Below are positions 12,008 to 25,119 of a DNA stretch of 64,000 bases, piece by piece (the first letter of the stretch is position 1; every line of letters starts with the position of its first letter). Origin of the DNA: Trichoplax adhaerens (Eukaryota > Placozoa > Uniplacotomia > Trichoplacea > Trichoplacidae). The notes beneath the pieces were generated by a model. It was given only the letters and a program-made list of their open reading frames with translations. It made no database searches and was not told where the DNA came from. The position numbers and the translations under genes were made by a program. Location: positions 1,668,944 through 1,732,943 of the forward strand of contig NW_002060947.1 in the NCBI RefSeq assembly GCF_000150275.1, read 5' to 3'.

Positions 12008-13742
12008 TTATTCGTGTTTAGAAGCTTTTATCGGTTTCATGTAGAATACAATAAATATAGCTGCTGCAACATTAAAAAGAACTGCAACTATACCTGGTAA
12101 AAATACATTTATAATTTGTAGAAATCCAACAATACTAGGTGACAGCATCCGTCCTAAAGATAGCGTTGATTGCCCAACTCCAATAAGTGCACCATGTTCC
12201 TTACCCTTTCCACTGCTAACTAAAATACTAGTAAAATGAACGCGCGCCAAGTTTGATGAAATGGATAAAGGCAGTAGGCAAAGGCAAAAAACCCATAAAC
12301 TATCTGAAAAGGTACATCCGAGGATTGCCAAACCGACTACAAGATCGCAATGTAATACCGCTTTCACACTGTCACCTTTGTATAAGGCAGATATCTTGCC
12401 AACAACAAATCCACTCATTCCGCCTATCACCCCGTTATAGGATAGTACGTAACCAATTGTTTTAGCATTGGCATGATATCGATCTTCTAAGAAAATGGAG
12501 AAACTACCACGAAAAAACATAACCGACATTGCCATTAGAAATCGAATGGTTAATATACCATAGACTTTACCCCATGGAAGTTTCCAAAGATTATGAAAAA
12601 TTGCAAGTAAGCCTTGTTGCTCATCTTGTTCATCGTCTTGTAGTAACAATTCATCTTTTCCATTTTGGTCAATATTAAGCGTTTCGTCATGGTGAGATTC
12701 TTGAGTAGAAAAAAACATATATACAAGCAAACTATTGGCAAAAAAAATACTCGACGAAAGTAATGAAACTTTTAAAAAGCCATTGTCAGTCATAGCTAAG
12801 TGGCCTCCACACAAGGGACCAACGATAAAGCCGGCATTAGCGATAGCGTTAAATTTTCCAAATATACCAGGTTGTTCTTTAGGATCGTAGATATCTGAAA
12901 TGTAGGCTTTAGCCAATGATGAACTATGCTTAAAAATGCCTAAAGTTGAATAATTGAAATATTTGTCATTATGTCCTTGACGAATATATACCTAATATAG
13001 CATAATCTTATAATTTTATTGGGGCATCTCTTGCAAGTTAACTTTATCTGATATTATTAGCTGCTAGCTAAAATAAGTAAATAAATAATGAATAACTATG
13101 CAAGATGAGATAACCTGTAGGAATTCTTGCTAAAGCCATGAACACTAAAGTATTTGAAAAACCAAGTAACGCATAGCCAACGGAGGTAAATAAAAGGCAT
13201 ATAATTATTACACGCCGTCGTCCTAGTAAATCGCTAAGATTACCCTACAGACAATATACTTTAATGAGATTGTGAAAATAGTTATCGTTAAGACTAACAC
13301 AAACATTGCTCAATTATTGATTTTTCAAAAGGAATTGAATTTTGCATTTGCCACGTGATAATGACGCGTATAAAATAGAGACTTTACAGTGACTTACAAC
13401 TACTGGGCTGGAAAATAATTGAAGTCCACCATATAAAGATCCTACATTGGTAGAAGTGACATTAAAATTGAGTCCCTTGGCTGCGATTCTGTGCAATACT
13501 CATTTTAATAATTTATTGCAACACTATATTGTACAAACGCGTATCAAATAAAGTGTCAAATTGATTACAAATTTTGATTACTATTATTTAGTAAAGGTTA
13601 ATGGCATTTTTAAGTAGCAAAGTTACAATATGAGATATGAAATAACGTAATTACCGAATACTCCAGCGATTGCAGCATTACCACCCAATTCTCGAATGCG
13701 ATGTGATACCAATGGTATAATAACACTTACTCCAAATAAATC
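12008..13742 (-). CDS. MFSD9: MFS transporter, MFSD9-like, N-terminus incomplete
   Basis: Major facilitator superfamily membrane protein; substrate unknown. Exons from 5' to 3' on the minus strand: 13742-13655, 13441-13398, 13244-13115, 12939-12008 (stop at 12008). Joined phases are continuous over 397 codons. Visible: TM1 (DLFGVSVIIPLV), TM2 (SLYGGLQLFSSPVVG), MFS motif A in the TM2-3 loop (GNLSDLLGRRR), then RIPTGIFKHSSSLAKAYISD and GFIVGPLCGGHLA (TM5 region). About a dozen hydrophobic segments follow, with a central acidic cytoplasmic loop (QNGKDELLLQDDEQDEQQ). The RxPxGIFKH signature and the domain order fit MFSD9; SLC22A18 is the alternative. The second exon must start at the internal acceptor (AATGTAG|GATC) because that alone restores phase and the TM1-TM2 spacing. 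The initiator exon is unproven; a 7-codon candidate (MKKIDIL, 13899-13879) fits phase but has a weak donor. Confidence 0.8.
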
Positions 13743-13899
13743 CTAGGATTAGACGTTAAAGTCGATTATTGATTACCTGAGTAGAATCAATTCTTCAATA
13801 GAAATATCACAACAATAAGTTAGATTTAAAGTGTAGAACAGGTTCAACATTCTAGTACGAGTATAATAACAGCGTAACAAGTATATCGATTTTCTTCAT

Positions 13900-14830
13900 G
13901 ATATTGTATGATTGTATTCAACAATCACAAATAGCTGGGGCGAGTTATTATTTTCATTCTAGTATACTCTTTGATGATAATCTGTAATATACGATTATAA
14001 ATATCAATTCGTTTTCTATACTGTTATAAAGAATAAGAGCATTATAATAACAACACCATTTTCAATGCCCAAATTGGATCATGCATGGAATTTAGGGAGG
14101 TATTATTATTGACCAATGTAGGGTAAAATCAAATCTTGACATTGATACTGCTATTATATACAAAGTGTTAGTACAGCGTATGATTTGGACGACAACATGC
14201 ATCATTTAAGTAGCGTTAAGATTAATAATGTACTGGAAAAGAATTCAAATCAGTTGCAGTTAAAGTTCAATATAGTTAGTATTAGCACAGACTACTAGAA
14301 AAGAAGCCTTTTTCTAGTAGTCCTTGGTATTCGTTACGACGGGAACAATTGGATTATATTATCTACAGAGTGCAAGCCAAGATTCCAAGAGTGAAGTAGT
14401 ACAGAACAGTAGAGTATTTGAGATTAATAATAATATACTGGAGAAGAATTAAAGATCGGTTGCGGTCAATGTTCGATATGATTACGATGGTAACAGCTGG
14501 ATTATATGGTCTTCCGAGCGAATATAATTGCCAGAATTGATACTGTCACTGTGTTAAGTGAGTGTGTCTAAACATACAGACAGTACTGTACGTATATGAT
14601 TAGGCAAAAGTATACACATTTACGATTAAATATGTGCTGAAAGGGAATTCAGAATCGATTGCATTTGAATGTCTGCGAGATACGATGGCAACAGTCAGGG
14701 GAGAGCAAAGCTCGGAAGACTGATTCTAATGATTAGACTAGAAATCAATTGATTAGAATCATGACACTTTTAGGTATTGGCAGCTCGCATACTCGTGTAC
14801 AGTACGCAAGCCAATCACAGCAAGTTTTCC
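13900..14830. repeat. Strongly decayed tandem repeat, unit about 202 bp
   Basis: Related segments beginning GATTAATAATxTACTGGAxAAGAATT are seen near 14219, 14422 and 14623, 203 and 201 bp apart. Each is followed by a CxxTTGCxxTxAAxGTTC-type stretch and by GATGGTAACAGCTGGATTATA-like words. Similarity is low but collinear. The unit holds a hairpin at 14290-14322. Confidence 0.5.
14290..14322. repeat. Hairpin: 13-bp perfect inverted repeat, 7-nt loop
   Basis: GACTACTAGAAAA at 14290-14302 pairs exactly with TTTTCTAGTAGTC at 14310-14322. It is non-coding and its function is unknown. Confidence 0.85.
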
Positions 14831-15369
14831 ATATTAGTGGAGCTAGACTCTACCGTGCAGAAGAAAATGAATTGAAAATTAGGCACAATTCATAACCAAC
14901 AAGAGTAAAGTAGTCCAACTAGAAGGTAACTACAGCAAAATTTATACTGTAGACTGTTGAAAATGGCAAAATAGACTGGCATTATTTCTAGTAGGCTACG
15001 GTCACATTCGACGAATGTACAACAAGAATCAAACAGTAGCAAGATATTAGAAGAGATCGACAGTCAAGCGTAAGCTGCTTCTTTCAAAATGGCTGCAGCT
15101 AAAATCTCTCTCTTGAATTATAATGAAGAACAGTAGATTGATTACGATTGGAATATCAGTTATTAACTATACTCGTATATTAAATCCTTTTCGCAGGATA
15201 TTAACCATGTCTAAGCCAAAATTCAGTACTTTAGCGTTTAAAAAGTTGGAGAAAGCCGTAGGAATAGGATGATTCTACAATCATGAAGAAAATCTAGCCA
15301 TGGATTCAGTTTAGGTTGTGTTTACTACAGTATACAGCGCGATTAACTTGGATGGCGTCGAAAATTTAA

Positions 15370-16310
15370 AGTTGTAATTTGTTCACGTTCCTGTCCCAAA
15401 TGGATATATATTCTAGGGTTACGTCTACGTATAGGATTTTATCTACTTTGGGCTTGATTTAAGTTGCAATTTGTTAATACTCTTGTTCCAAATGGATATG
15501 TATTCTTGGGCTACGTCTGCATATAAGATTTTATCTACTTTGGGCTTGATTTAAGTTGCAATTAGTTAATACTCTTGTTCCAAATCGATATGTATTCTTG
15601 GGCTACGTCTGCATATAAGATTTTATCTACTTTGGGCTTGATTTAAGTTGCAATTGGTTAATACTCTTGTTCCAAATCGACATGTATTCTGGGCTACGTC
15701 TGCATAAAAGATATTATCTACTTTAGGCTTGATTTAAGTTGCAATTGGTTAATACTCTCGCTCCAAATCGATATGTATTCTTGGGCTACGTCTGCATATA
15801 AGATTTTATCTACTTTGGGCTTGATTTAAGTTGCAATTGGTTAATACTCTTGTTCCAAATCGACATGTATTCTGGGCTACGTCTGCATAAAAGATATTAT
15901 CTACTTTAGGCTTGATTTAAGTTGCAATTGGTTAATACTCTCGCTCCAAATCGATATGTATTCTTGGGCTACGTCTGCATATAAGATTTTACCTACTTTG
16001 GGCTTGATTTAAGTTGCAATTGGTTAATACTCTTGCTCTAAATCGATATGTATTCTAGGGCTACGTCTACGTAAAAGATTTTATCTACTTTAGGCTTGAT
16101 TGAAGTAGCAATTTGTTAATACTCTTGCTCCAAATCGATATGTATTCTTGGGCTACGTCTGCATATAAGATTTTATCTACAGTACTTTGGGCTTGATTTA
16201 AGTTGCAATTGGTTAATACTCTTGTTTCAAAATCGTTATGTATTCTTGGGCTACGTCTACATATACAGTAAGATTTTATCTACAGAACACTTTGGGCTTG
16301 ATTTGGCCGA
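15370..16310. repeat. Tandem array, 92-bp unit, 10 copies
   Basis: GTTAATACTCTTGTTCCAAA and the rest of the unit recur with starts at about 15381, 15473, 15565, 15657, 15748, 15840, 15931, 16023, 16115 and 16212. Steps are 91-92 bp except the last (97 bp, with small CAGTA insertions). Outer copies are more diverged than inner ones. Units 4+5 and 6+7 form a duplicated 183-bp dimer that differs at a single base. There is no open frame through the array. It behaves as a local satellite still undergoing unequal exchange. Confidence 0.95.
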
Positions 16311-17500
16311 CATAGTTTATTTATTTTCCTTAGTGCCAGCGAAGTTAATCCCACTGTATGTACTGGTAAACTATAGAGAGTAGAGTAGAGTACCGTCCAT
16401 GCAATATTGGACTGCTTGTATAAACAGAGAGTGCAACGCTTATTTGTCATAACTATGGTATTTCAACTTGAATTGTTATAACAATCTTGTTGATGGCTAT
16501 TTTATGGGAAATACAAGTCTAGTGTAAGATACCAGAAGCGAATGGATCGGATACTGGATAGTCATGAAGGCTAATAGGAAAATACAGACTGAGAATATGG
16601 ATTGTATTCGTCTACGAATTCTGGTCGGAAAGCAATGTGTTGGCAGCAATTGACACTGACATGTGTAGACAGCGCAGCATTGCAATCATGCTCGCAACTG
16701 ATTGGAAATACTGTTGTAACCTATCCTAGAGTGGCAGAAAGAAGTGAATACTAGTCCATAGCACCACATGTCATGGATATTTTGAATACTGTCAAGGAAA
16801 TGGTTGCCCAATGAGTTGATGTTTGTCGACAGTCAGAATTTGATGTTGAGTAAATAGTCATTGCAAGTATTGTCTATAGCCACTTTGCAGGAATGAATGG
16901 GATGCCTGTCGCTAGTTAGTATTTCATTAGTAGGCAACTGGTGATGGTTACAGTAAGCTATTTGTAGAATTAGTCAACGTTTGGTTTACTGGCGGCAGAT
17001 TGCAATGGATGCAGAGAGTATTTGGTGGTAGAAAGAAGCCATGAGAAAATACAAAGATAAGTGCTGATACGACTGTCCCACTTAGACAGCACAGTATAGC
17101 GTTGTACTCACTAGAAAGCCGATTAGGTAAAGCCAACGCGTGATGACTTGGCGTTGTTTGTTTGTTATTGGATTGGCCATGTTGGCACTATGCTAAGGGG
17201 AACAATTCAAGCTGTCAAGCCAATGGGAAGGCAGTCCAACTATGTCGTCGCTAATAGACTAAATTCTACCAATGCAATTGAATAATTTTCGATGGCAATC
17301 CAAGTCCACTATGGAGAAGAATTGGCCAAGCAATGGCGTCGATTAATTGGATTGCCACTTCAATTGCTTGAACCTCAATCAATCGACGACGAGTCTATTA
17401 CTAGCGACTCCACCCTCGGGGCCAGACTTGCCACTGGGTCTGCTGGTGTCGAGTCGATTGGTGCGTCAATACAGTAGGTGTCGATCGCACATGGTTGAGC
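16311..17500. other. Non-coding stretch between two repeat arrays
   Basis: Only short frames on either strand, none with a recognisable family or splice chain. It may contain decayed repeats, but I could not define a unit. Confidence 0.4.
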
Positions 17501-18830
17501 AGTTTGTGGTACTGTAGTGTGCTGCACTGTACACTGTACTGTACAGTATGAGTACTGTACACTGTACAACACTGTATGCAAAACGACATCTGGACGGATG
17601 TCGTGGCCGTCACTTCCAGTACAGTACTGTCTAGTTGATAGTCATTGGCACACTACAGTACAGTACTGTAGGAAAATAGTACAGTACTGTACAAACGCAA
17701 TCTGGACGGATATCGTGACCTTTTCTAAATTGGCGCACTAGTCCAGTACAGAACGTTGAATTTATACAGTTTAATACTGTACACTACGGTACTGGAAGTG
17801 AAGGTCACTATATCCGTCCGGACTTGGTTTGGACTACCTTACTGTACAATGTACTGTACTGTAGTGTGTACAGTACTGTAAATTAGTATGAACCATACGG
17901 TACTCTACTGTACTGTACTGTAGTGTACTGGAATTGAGGTCACGATATCCGTCCGGATTTGGTTTGTACTATTTTCCTGCAGTACTGTACAATGTACTGT
18001 AGTGTGCAAATTAGTTTGAATCATACTGTACTGGAAGTAAAGGTCACGATATCCGTCCGGACTTGGCTTGTACTCTTTTCCTACAGTACATACTGTACAG
18101 TGTACAGCATATAGTACAGTAGTGCAAATTAGTATGAAGTTCATACTGTACTATGAACCATACAGTACTATACTGGAAGTGAAGGTCACGATATCCGTCC
18201 GGATTTGGTTTGTACTATTTTCCTACAGTACTGTACAATGTACTGGACAGTACTGGAAGTAAAGGTCACGATATCCGTCCGGACTTGGCTTGTACTCTTT
18301 TCCTACAGTACATACTGTACAGTGTACAGCATATAGTACTGTACAGTAGTGCAAATTAGTATGAAGTTCATACTGTACTATGAACCATACAGTACTGTAC
18401 TGGAAGTGAAGGTCACGATATCCGTCCGGATTTGGTGAGGAACTGAGTCAGGTCTAACTGAGTGAGTACTATTTTCATACAGTGTACAGACAGTCCCGTA
18501 CAGTATAAACTCAATGGACTGTACAGTGTACAGTGTGCAGTACAGTCTTGTACGGTACTAGTGCGCAAATTCAGAAAAGGTCACGATATCCGTCCAGATT
18601 TGGTGAGGACTATTTCCATACAGTACAGTACAGTGTACAGTACAGTCCCGTACAATATAAACTCAATGTACTGTACTGGAGGTACTGTAGACTACAGTAC
18701 GGTACAGTACGCTCTTTTCCACTACAGTACTGTACAATGTACAGTACATGTACTGTACTGTAGTGGTCGATGACTCCATGTTGCAAGCGCTCTCCATACG
18801 TACCGTACTGTACTGTACTATACGTAACTA
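17501..18830. repeat. TACTGTAC-rich palindromic array with conserved GGTCACGATATCCGTCCGGA core
   Basis: The core GGTCACGATATCCGTCCGGA (or one-base variants) is found in forward orientation at about 17803, 17938, 18042, 18183, 18263, 18411 and 18579. It is inverted at about 17590-17615 and 17700-17725, so the array is itself an inverted repeat centred near 17750. Between cores the sequence is almost entirely overlapping TACTGTAC/GTACAGTAC palindromes. A block of about 221 bp (18042-18262) is repeated from 18263. The array ends about 220 bp before the SF3A3 start codon. Frames on both strands are open only because the sequence is monotonous. Confidence 0.9.
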
Positions 18831-19049
18831 TAGGGGACCCAACCGACGGCAGTCGATAGAAACGGTTGGGAACCACACGAGCCGCGTCCTGCAAGTTACC
18901 TACTCTACTTGGCACACTAGACGAGGATTTCTAGGTGCCATTTTGCAACCTTCTACCACTGCAGGAAAAAGAAAACTTGGACAACCAATTCGTCGAAGGA
19001 AATCTTGATAACGTCTTCCATTACAACCACAATCTCTCGGTAGCCAACC

Positions 19050-22000
19050 ATGGATTCTATCATTGAACAACAACGGGGATATCATGAAGAATTAGAACGC
19101 GTCGAAGATGCCATGATTAAAGAAAATCTTCGTAAAAAGATATCGGTAAGAACTCTTGATGGAGAGAGAGCCAAAGCTTGCTCAATTACATCATAGGATA
19201 AGCTTCACTAGCAACAACTTGCAATCAATTCACACTTCAATCATGCCTTATCCAGTACATATTGGCTGGTGGTGTATAACCTTGTATACTAAACCACTAG
19301 TCATGGACATAGTGAGCAATCATACTCAAAGAAAATAATTCATCTATTCTTCATTCACTGCTTGCATTGCACTGGCTAGTGGGAAACTCGACGCCTATTC
19401 TCATCATCATTTCCTTGACAATATTAGCTTTCATGATTGCTTCATCATCTATACAGTAATAAATAAATGCTTACAATGATGCTAACGAGTGGAGAAATGA
19501 AATAATACAAGCATTCCTAACACAATTTCAATCTAATTCTGCCCATACATATATATATCATCACATGAATGATACTAAATTCAGCTTTTTCTTACCCTAT
19601 AGTATCGTGATCAAATCAACAGTCAACATTACGTCAAGCAATTACTCGAGGTAGGTTGAAAGCAATCTTGCACTGCATTCAAATCTTAGTATAATATGTT
19701 AGCGATATTCTACAGCAAGGTAATGCATTGTCAACGCTAGTCTAGTAGCTACCTATCAATAGGCAAGTTACACTTGCCTCATAAGGGATTAACTACAATG
19801 GATTCACAACCTCGGTGTAGACGTACCTCATACTCTACAATACTCCTTCGAGTATTACTAAATGATAGACGATATATCTATTAATCTTACAATTCCGTAC
19901 TAGCTATAAGCTAGCTCATATTATGTTCTTCTTTCTTGCTAATGATTATTCGTCTATGAAAAACGTATCTGCTAGCGTGCTACGGAAATTAGCGAACTAT
20001 TGGTGGAATCTTATGAAGATGGAGATGAGTATGTTACTTGCACAATCAATTATAGCTGTTCCCATGAGGAATTTCATCAATCACATTGTTATAATTGCTT
20101 ATATTCTAAAGGTTACGCAAAGAAGAAGTACAATCAGTGTCTGGATCCAACGAATTTGCTGAATTTTATCGACGTTATAAATCCTTAAAGGATTACTATG
20201 CTCGTTATCCAGCAGACGTAAGTCAACTCGTGAGACTAAATTGTACATCTACATAATTTTCCATCTTCAACAACATACCAATTTCGTTTCAAAATTCAAC
20301 CATCTTACCTATGAATAGCAATTCTTACACTGTATAGTAACTTTGTTATAAATACAAATGTGATAACAATAGTAATCCACACAGAGTAATATCAACACTA
20401 CTCGTCTTATCAAATATTTCAAATTGAGATTTTGTAGCTTTTAAATAAATTGAAGTTAATGTAATCTTAGAGTAGCATTCCTATTTATAATAATACTCCA
20501 CAATAAATCATCAATTCTATATAAACAATGATTATGATTTAGATTCAAGAACCTATGCAGTTCGAGTTTCTGAAAATGCAAGAAGCGTTTGAATCTCAAT
20601 CAGAGGATGTGCAGAGTAAGTATTGAATTTAAACTACAAGTACAGTATAGTTCTCTCTGTAGCCTTTGATTCCTAAACCAATATAACATAATAGTAATCT
20701 AGTTCATGAAGTAAGTCTTTAGCAGCTGTTCTTGTAACTATCACAAATCTTAACGGTAAAACCAATAATCTGTTATTAATCTTGACTAATACAGATCTGG
20801 TAACTTTTACCGATGAAGAGGGCTATGGAAAGTACTTGGATCTGCATGAGTGTCATGAAAGATATAATAATCTTAAAGGATTGGAAGTACGGGACTCACT
20901 AATTCATAATACTTTCTAATTTATTATTGTTTCGCAATCTTACTAGTACGACATGGTAAAATTGAAACTGTTCCAACTGTAAATATATTTTTTAATAAGC
21001 AATCAACTTATCGCTACTTTCGTCTATTTTGAACTTAGCATGTGGACTATTTAACTTATATTACAACCTTTGATCAACTATTTGAAGTACCTAAAGAAAA
21101 GAAAAACAATGATTATAAGGAGTAATTATTAACTTGAATCTCGTTGGTAAATCATGGATTACAAACATCAATTTATTAATCGCATTAATTCCTCCAGTTA
21201 TCTAGATTCATTACTCAAGTACTTATTTTCATACCTTGAGCGTATCAAGCCTTTACTTGATCTAGATAAGGTATTATCAACGTTATATCATAAAGTGAAT
21301 GCCAGCTTGCACGAGATCACATACATCAGCCTAGTAGTCCTGTTATGTGCGATCCATTTGCGATTATTACGTAAATACAAGTAACTGATTAATTATAATG
21401 CGTTTCATTAGGAATATGACACTGCTAAAGAAGATTTCGAAAATAAATGGTCACTGGGCACATTCCCCGGTTGGCCGGTTAGTAACTTTGTGTTAACCAT
21501 GCAATGAAAAATGTTATTTTTATATTGAATTGTGGAATAAAAGTGTTACAAATTATCTGGATATTAGAAAGATGCGGGTAGTGCCCTTTCGCGAACTGGA
21601 GCTGCCCTTGATTTATCAGCGTTTTCTTCATCTGAGGTATAGTATTATGTCTATTTAATACCTAAGTTCGACAGGAAACTATGTAACATTTGACTTAACT
21701 GATTCAATTAGGAACTGATGTCCCTTGGATTAGATAGATTAAAATCGGCGCTTATGGCCTTGGGATTAAAATGCGGAGGGTTAGTTGAAAGATTCCTTGA
21801 ATTGTGTTTTAGTGATGTATGTATTTTAAATCGGTTAATATTGTTTTAAAATAGTACTTTGGAGGAGAGAGCTAAGCGTCTTTTTAGTACCAAAGGTGAG
21901 TAACAAGAGTGCGAGCTTCTATTTCAGTCAAGATATACATACTGTACTTATAACGATAAATGGATGTCTTTTTAGGCAAAACTTTAGATCAGATAGATTC

Positions 22001-23334
22001 GTCTCTGTTTACTAAAACGAAAACAGGAAAAGGGCACCAGTAAGATTAAAATTTATAATTAAAGGACCCTTTGCATTAACACAGCATTATCATACTAATC
22101 TGATTATCTTACTGTAGAGAGGGAAGCGATCGTAATAAGGAAATCGCTGGTTTAGAAGCTCAAATTTATCACACCTCTGAATTACTAGGAGTAGGCATCC
22201 TACCAATTTGACCTATCGTATATAGATGTAATAGCTAAATTTATTTAAATTGAATTGATTTCTCTTATACTTTTACTTGCATACTAGACACAGAGGTCTC
22301 AAACGCGAGAAAATATAGAACGTAAATTGGCACGTACTGCGGAAGAGTTAGAGGTACGTGGTGGTAACTGTTTTATAGTCAGTTGTTATTTTGCTTGAAA
22401 GGAAAGGAAATCCGATTATAACGTACGTACGGTATTATATAAACGAATGTTAGGAAGAAGAAGAGGTGGAACAATATAGTGAGTCGGAATCTGATGATGA
22501 TGGTGAAGAAGGTGTATTGTATAATCCTAAGAATCTACCCTTGGGTTGGGATGGCAAGGTGATCTGCCTATGAGATGCTATGTTACATATCTAACTATTA
22601 GTATTTGTTAATTATTTGATATTATGTTGTTTAATATCGCCAATATACTTTGCTTCATTTTATACTGTAGCCTATTCCGTACTGGCTTTACAAATTACAC
22701 GGGCTCAATATTTATTATGACTGCGAAATTTGTGGAAATTATTCATATAGAGGACCGAAAGCTTTTCAAAGACATTTTGCGGTAATTTTACTCGATAAGA
22801 TATGGAAATGTCCGAAGGGGAATTTTTTTAACCGCTTTATGTTAACTGATAGGAGTGGCGTCATGCTCATGGAATGCGCTGCTTAGGAATACCCAATACT
22901 GCTCACTTTGCAAATGTTACCAAAATTAAAGATGCATTATCACGTATGAAATAGTTGATTGTCATTTCTATCGGGCATGTATAATGCCTCTATTACTTTA
23001 TGACTGTTTAATTTCATTAACCTTTATAAAACTATAATTTCCATATGATTCGTTGCCGTTAAAGTAACGCAGTAATTATCGCTTGTTTCGTAGTTTGGGA
23101 TAAATTGAAAGATTCAAAGACTAAAGAACGGTTTGATAGCGATGCTGAGGTATTATACGATTCGTACAGTACACGTTGCTTTATCTGCAGCGTTTAAATA
23201 GAGACGCTACAATACAACTGTTAGACCTCGAACTAAAACTCTTGGGTCAACTTTAGGAGGAATTCGAAGACTCATTCGGAAATGTAGTTAATCGCAAAGT
23301 GTACGATGATTTACGAAAGCAGGGCCTTTTGTAA
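19050..23334 (+). CDS. SF3A3: Splicing factor 3A subunit 3 (SF3a60), complete
   Basis: Component of the U2 snRNP SF3a complex, needed for branch-site recognition in the nucleus. Twenty exons: 19050-19145, 19603-19650, 19976-20028, 20112-20217, 20543-20615, 20795-20886, 21039-21121, 21198-21270, 21412-21477, 21568-21636, 21712-21779, 21855-21895, 21976-22039, 22118-22190, 22288-22353, 22454-22558, 22671-22781, 22853-22943, 23094-23149, 23257-23334. The sum is 1,512 nt, 503 residues against about 501 in human. An in-frame TAG lies 6 bases before the ATG. Visible: N-terminal [13 protein letters not shown] helix; [26 protein letters not shown]; the SAP-like helix block [19 protein letters not shown]; an acidic stretch before [19 protein letters not shown]; and a matrin-type C2H2 zinc finger with Cys410, Cys413, His427 and His433. 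C-terminus is RKQGLL-like (LRKQGLL). Intact, with no odd residues. Confidence 0.97.
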
Positions 23335-23364
23335 TGGAAAAAGGAGGTATATAACTGTAGCGAA

Positions 23365-23370
23365 AATAAA
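23365..23370 (+). promoter_or_regulatory. Polyadenylation signal AATAAA for SF3A3
   Basis: AATAAA lies 31 nt after the SF3A3 stop codon, a plausible distance for a short 3' UTR. Inferred from position only. Confidence 0.5.
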
Positions 23371-25119
23371 AACATTTTCTATCTTGTAAATGATTTACGT
23401 CCTGGCAGATATATAAAGTCCATGTTTACCAAATAAAATCTCCCTTTTTGTTGTTGAAATTGACGTAGCTATTACTGATACCCGTACTACTGTACTAACG
23501 TTGTGGTATGCTATCGATTCTTCTAATGTAGGTCACCTCACAACCTTTATAGGAGTATTAGCTTCATGCAGACCATACTAGAACATTAGAAACCAATTGA
23601 AACTAAATATGCGCATGTTTCTTCTTTTCCATTAATCGAGCGTGTCACAATTGATGAGAAGGTACCATCCATTTACTTACAAGTGATTTCTCGACCAAAA
23701 CTAATTTTACCGACTTACTTTGCGAATATAAATAGCGTACGTCTTTATTATATTATACGATCTTTATTGCCTTATTTCTAATTAGCTTTTCGATCGAACG
23801 TTATCATGTCACTGAACTGTTGTAAATGATGTGAATGCTAGTACTATAATGCTAGAATTGACAACTTTATAAGTTTCCCACATTATGGCCCTGCCCTGCA
23901 GGACATCTTTTTTACATTGTATTGATGATGCGTTGCTATTTCGTGTAATAATGTATTGTATTGTGTTCCAGACGTAACTAACTTTATTAGGATAAATCTT
24001 ACTGTACATGTAAACTATTAACCTATGAACGATAGCCATCGCGGCTCACCGGAACTGTTCTGTTAGGGTAAATATTAGCACGCGCAAAGAAAATGATGTC
24101 TGATCAAAAGCTTATTTTAATTATTTCGATTATACTGTGGGAATGATCTTTGCATATCAAACTACCGTAGTGCCCTTACAGTACAATAAAAATCCTCTTA
24201 CAGATAAGATTGTTTTTGGCGCAAATTTGGCCAAAATTGAAGAAATTTTGTATTTTCGGATGAGGTAAGTTACAGGGATTGACTTGAGTAATTGAATCTC
24301 TATAGTTCAGCACAGTATAATACAGATAGTTTCCGGTAGTGAAAATGTTGTCATTTCGTAAATTGATAAATTCAATTCTTGACAGTTATTATTAAATATA
24401 CACCACACATGATATTTGAACTACGGTATTGTAGTCTTCTGGTGTCACCGATGCTAGCATTTCAAGACAACGCATGAACATGGAGGATAACAATAAAATC
24501 TTGAAGTTTTTTTAATGATAAAAATTATTAATTTTATCGTTTTATATGTGAATTGCATATCTAAACTTTGATATTGGGCGATATTCAGCCTATGCGTACT
24601 ACCTGTACCATTGCGAATACCGTAATATTTCTATACTGTCATTCATAGACTTACTGTATAATTCTTGCATGAGAATTGAACATGCACTCATCTACTCATC
24701 TCTTACTCTCTCTTACAGTAGAAAAAGAACGGGACACCCAACTACTTTAACTGAGTATAACCAATTCTATAGTACAGCAGTAAATAGAAAGTAATACGTC
24801 TCATAGTGTGTACGTAATATCTATAAATGATGTGAAGATTGGCAAATAAGGGATGAACAGTACTATCCGATTTTCGTACAATTTTGATAGACTTTAATAG
24901 TACTTTGGTACTGTTCATACTATGAGAGTATAAGTTGAAGCTAGGCGATTTTTAATTTATTATACGTATCAATTATTGCCTACTGCTCGTCGTCATTAAA
25001 TCATAATAGAAAGTCACTCAAAATTGGTTGTCCAAGGTCAGTAAGTAGTCACTTTTCTACCTAGTGTAGTCATGGAGAAGACATTTATCCTATCAACAGC
25101 CATATCGCAATGCGGTTAT
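23371..25119. other. Non-coding stretch after SF3A3
   Basis: AT-rich with no convincing exon. It holds an inverted repeat (ATGAACAGTAC at 24853-24863 pairing with GTACTGTTCAT at 24908-24918), with outer arms CTCATAGT near 24801 and ACTATGAG near 24919, giving a nested fold-back of about 125 bp. Confidence 0.5.

Noticed and set aside
17375-18915. Several 60-100 codon frames on both strands (Tyr/Thr/Val/Cys/Ser-rich)
   Set aside because: They are produced by the TACTGTAC palindromic repeats, which stay open in many frames. Composition is monotonous and no splice structure fits.
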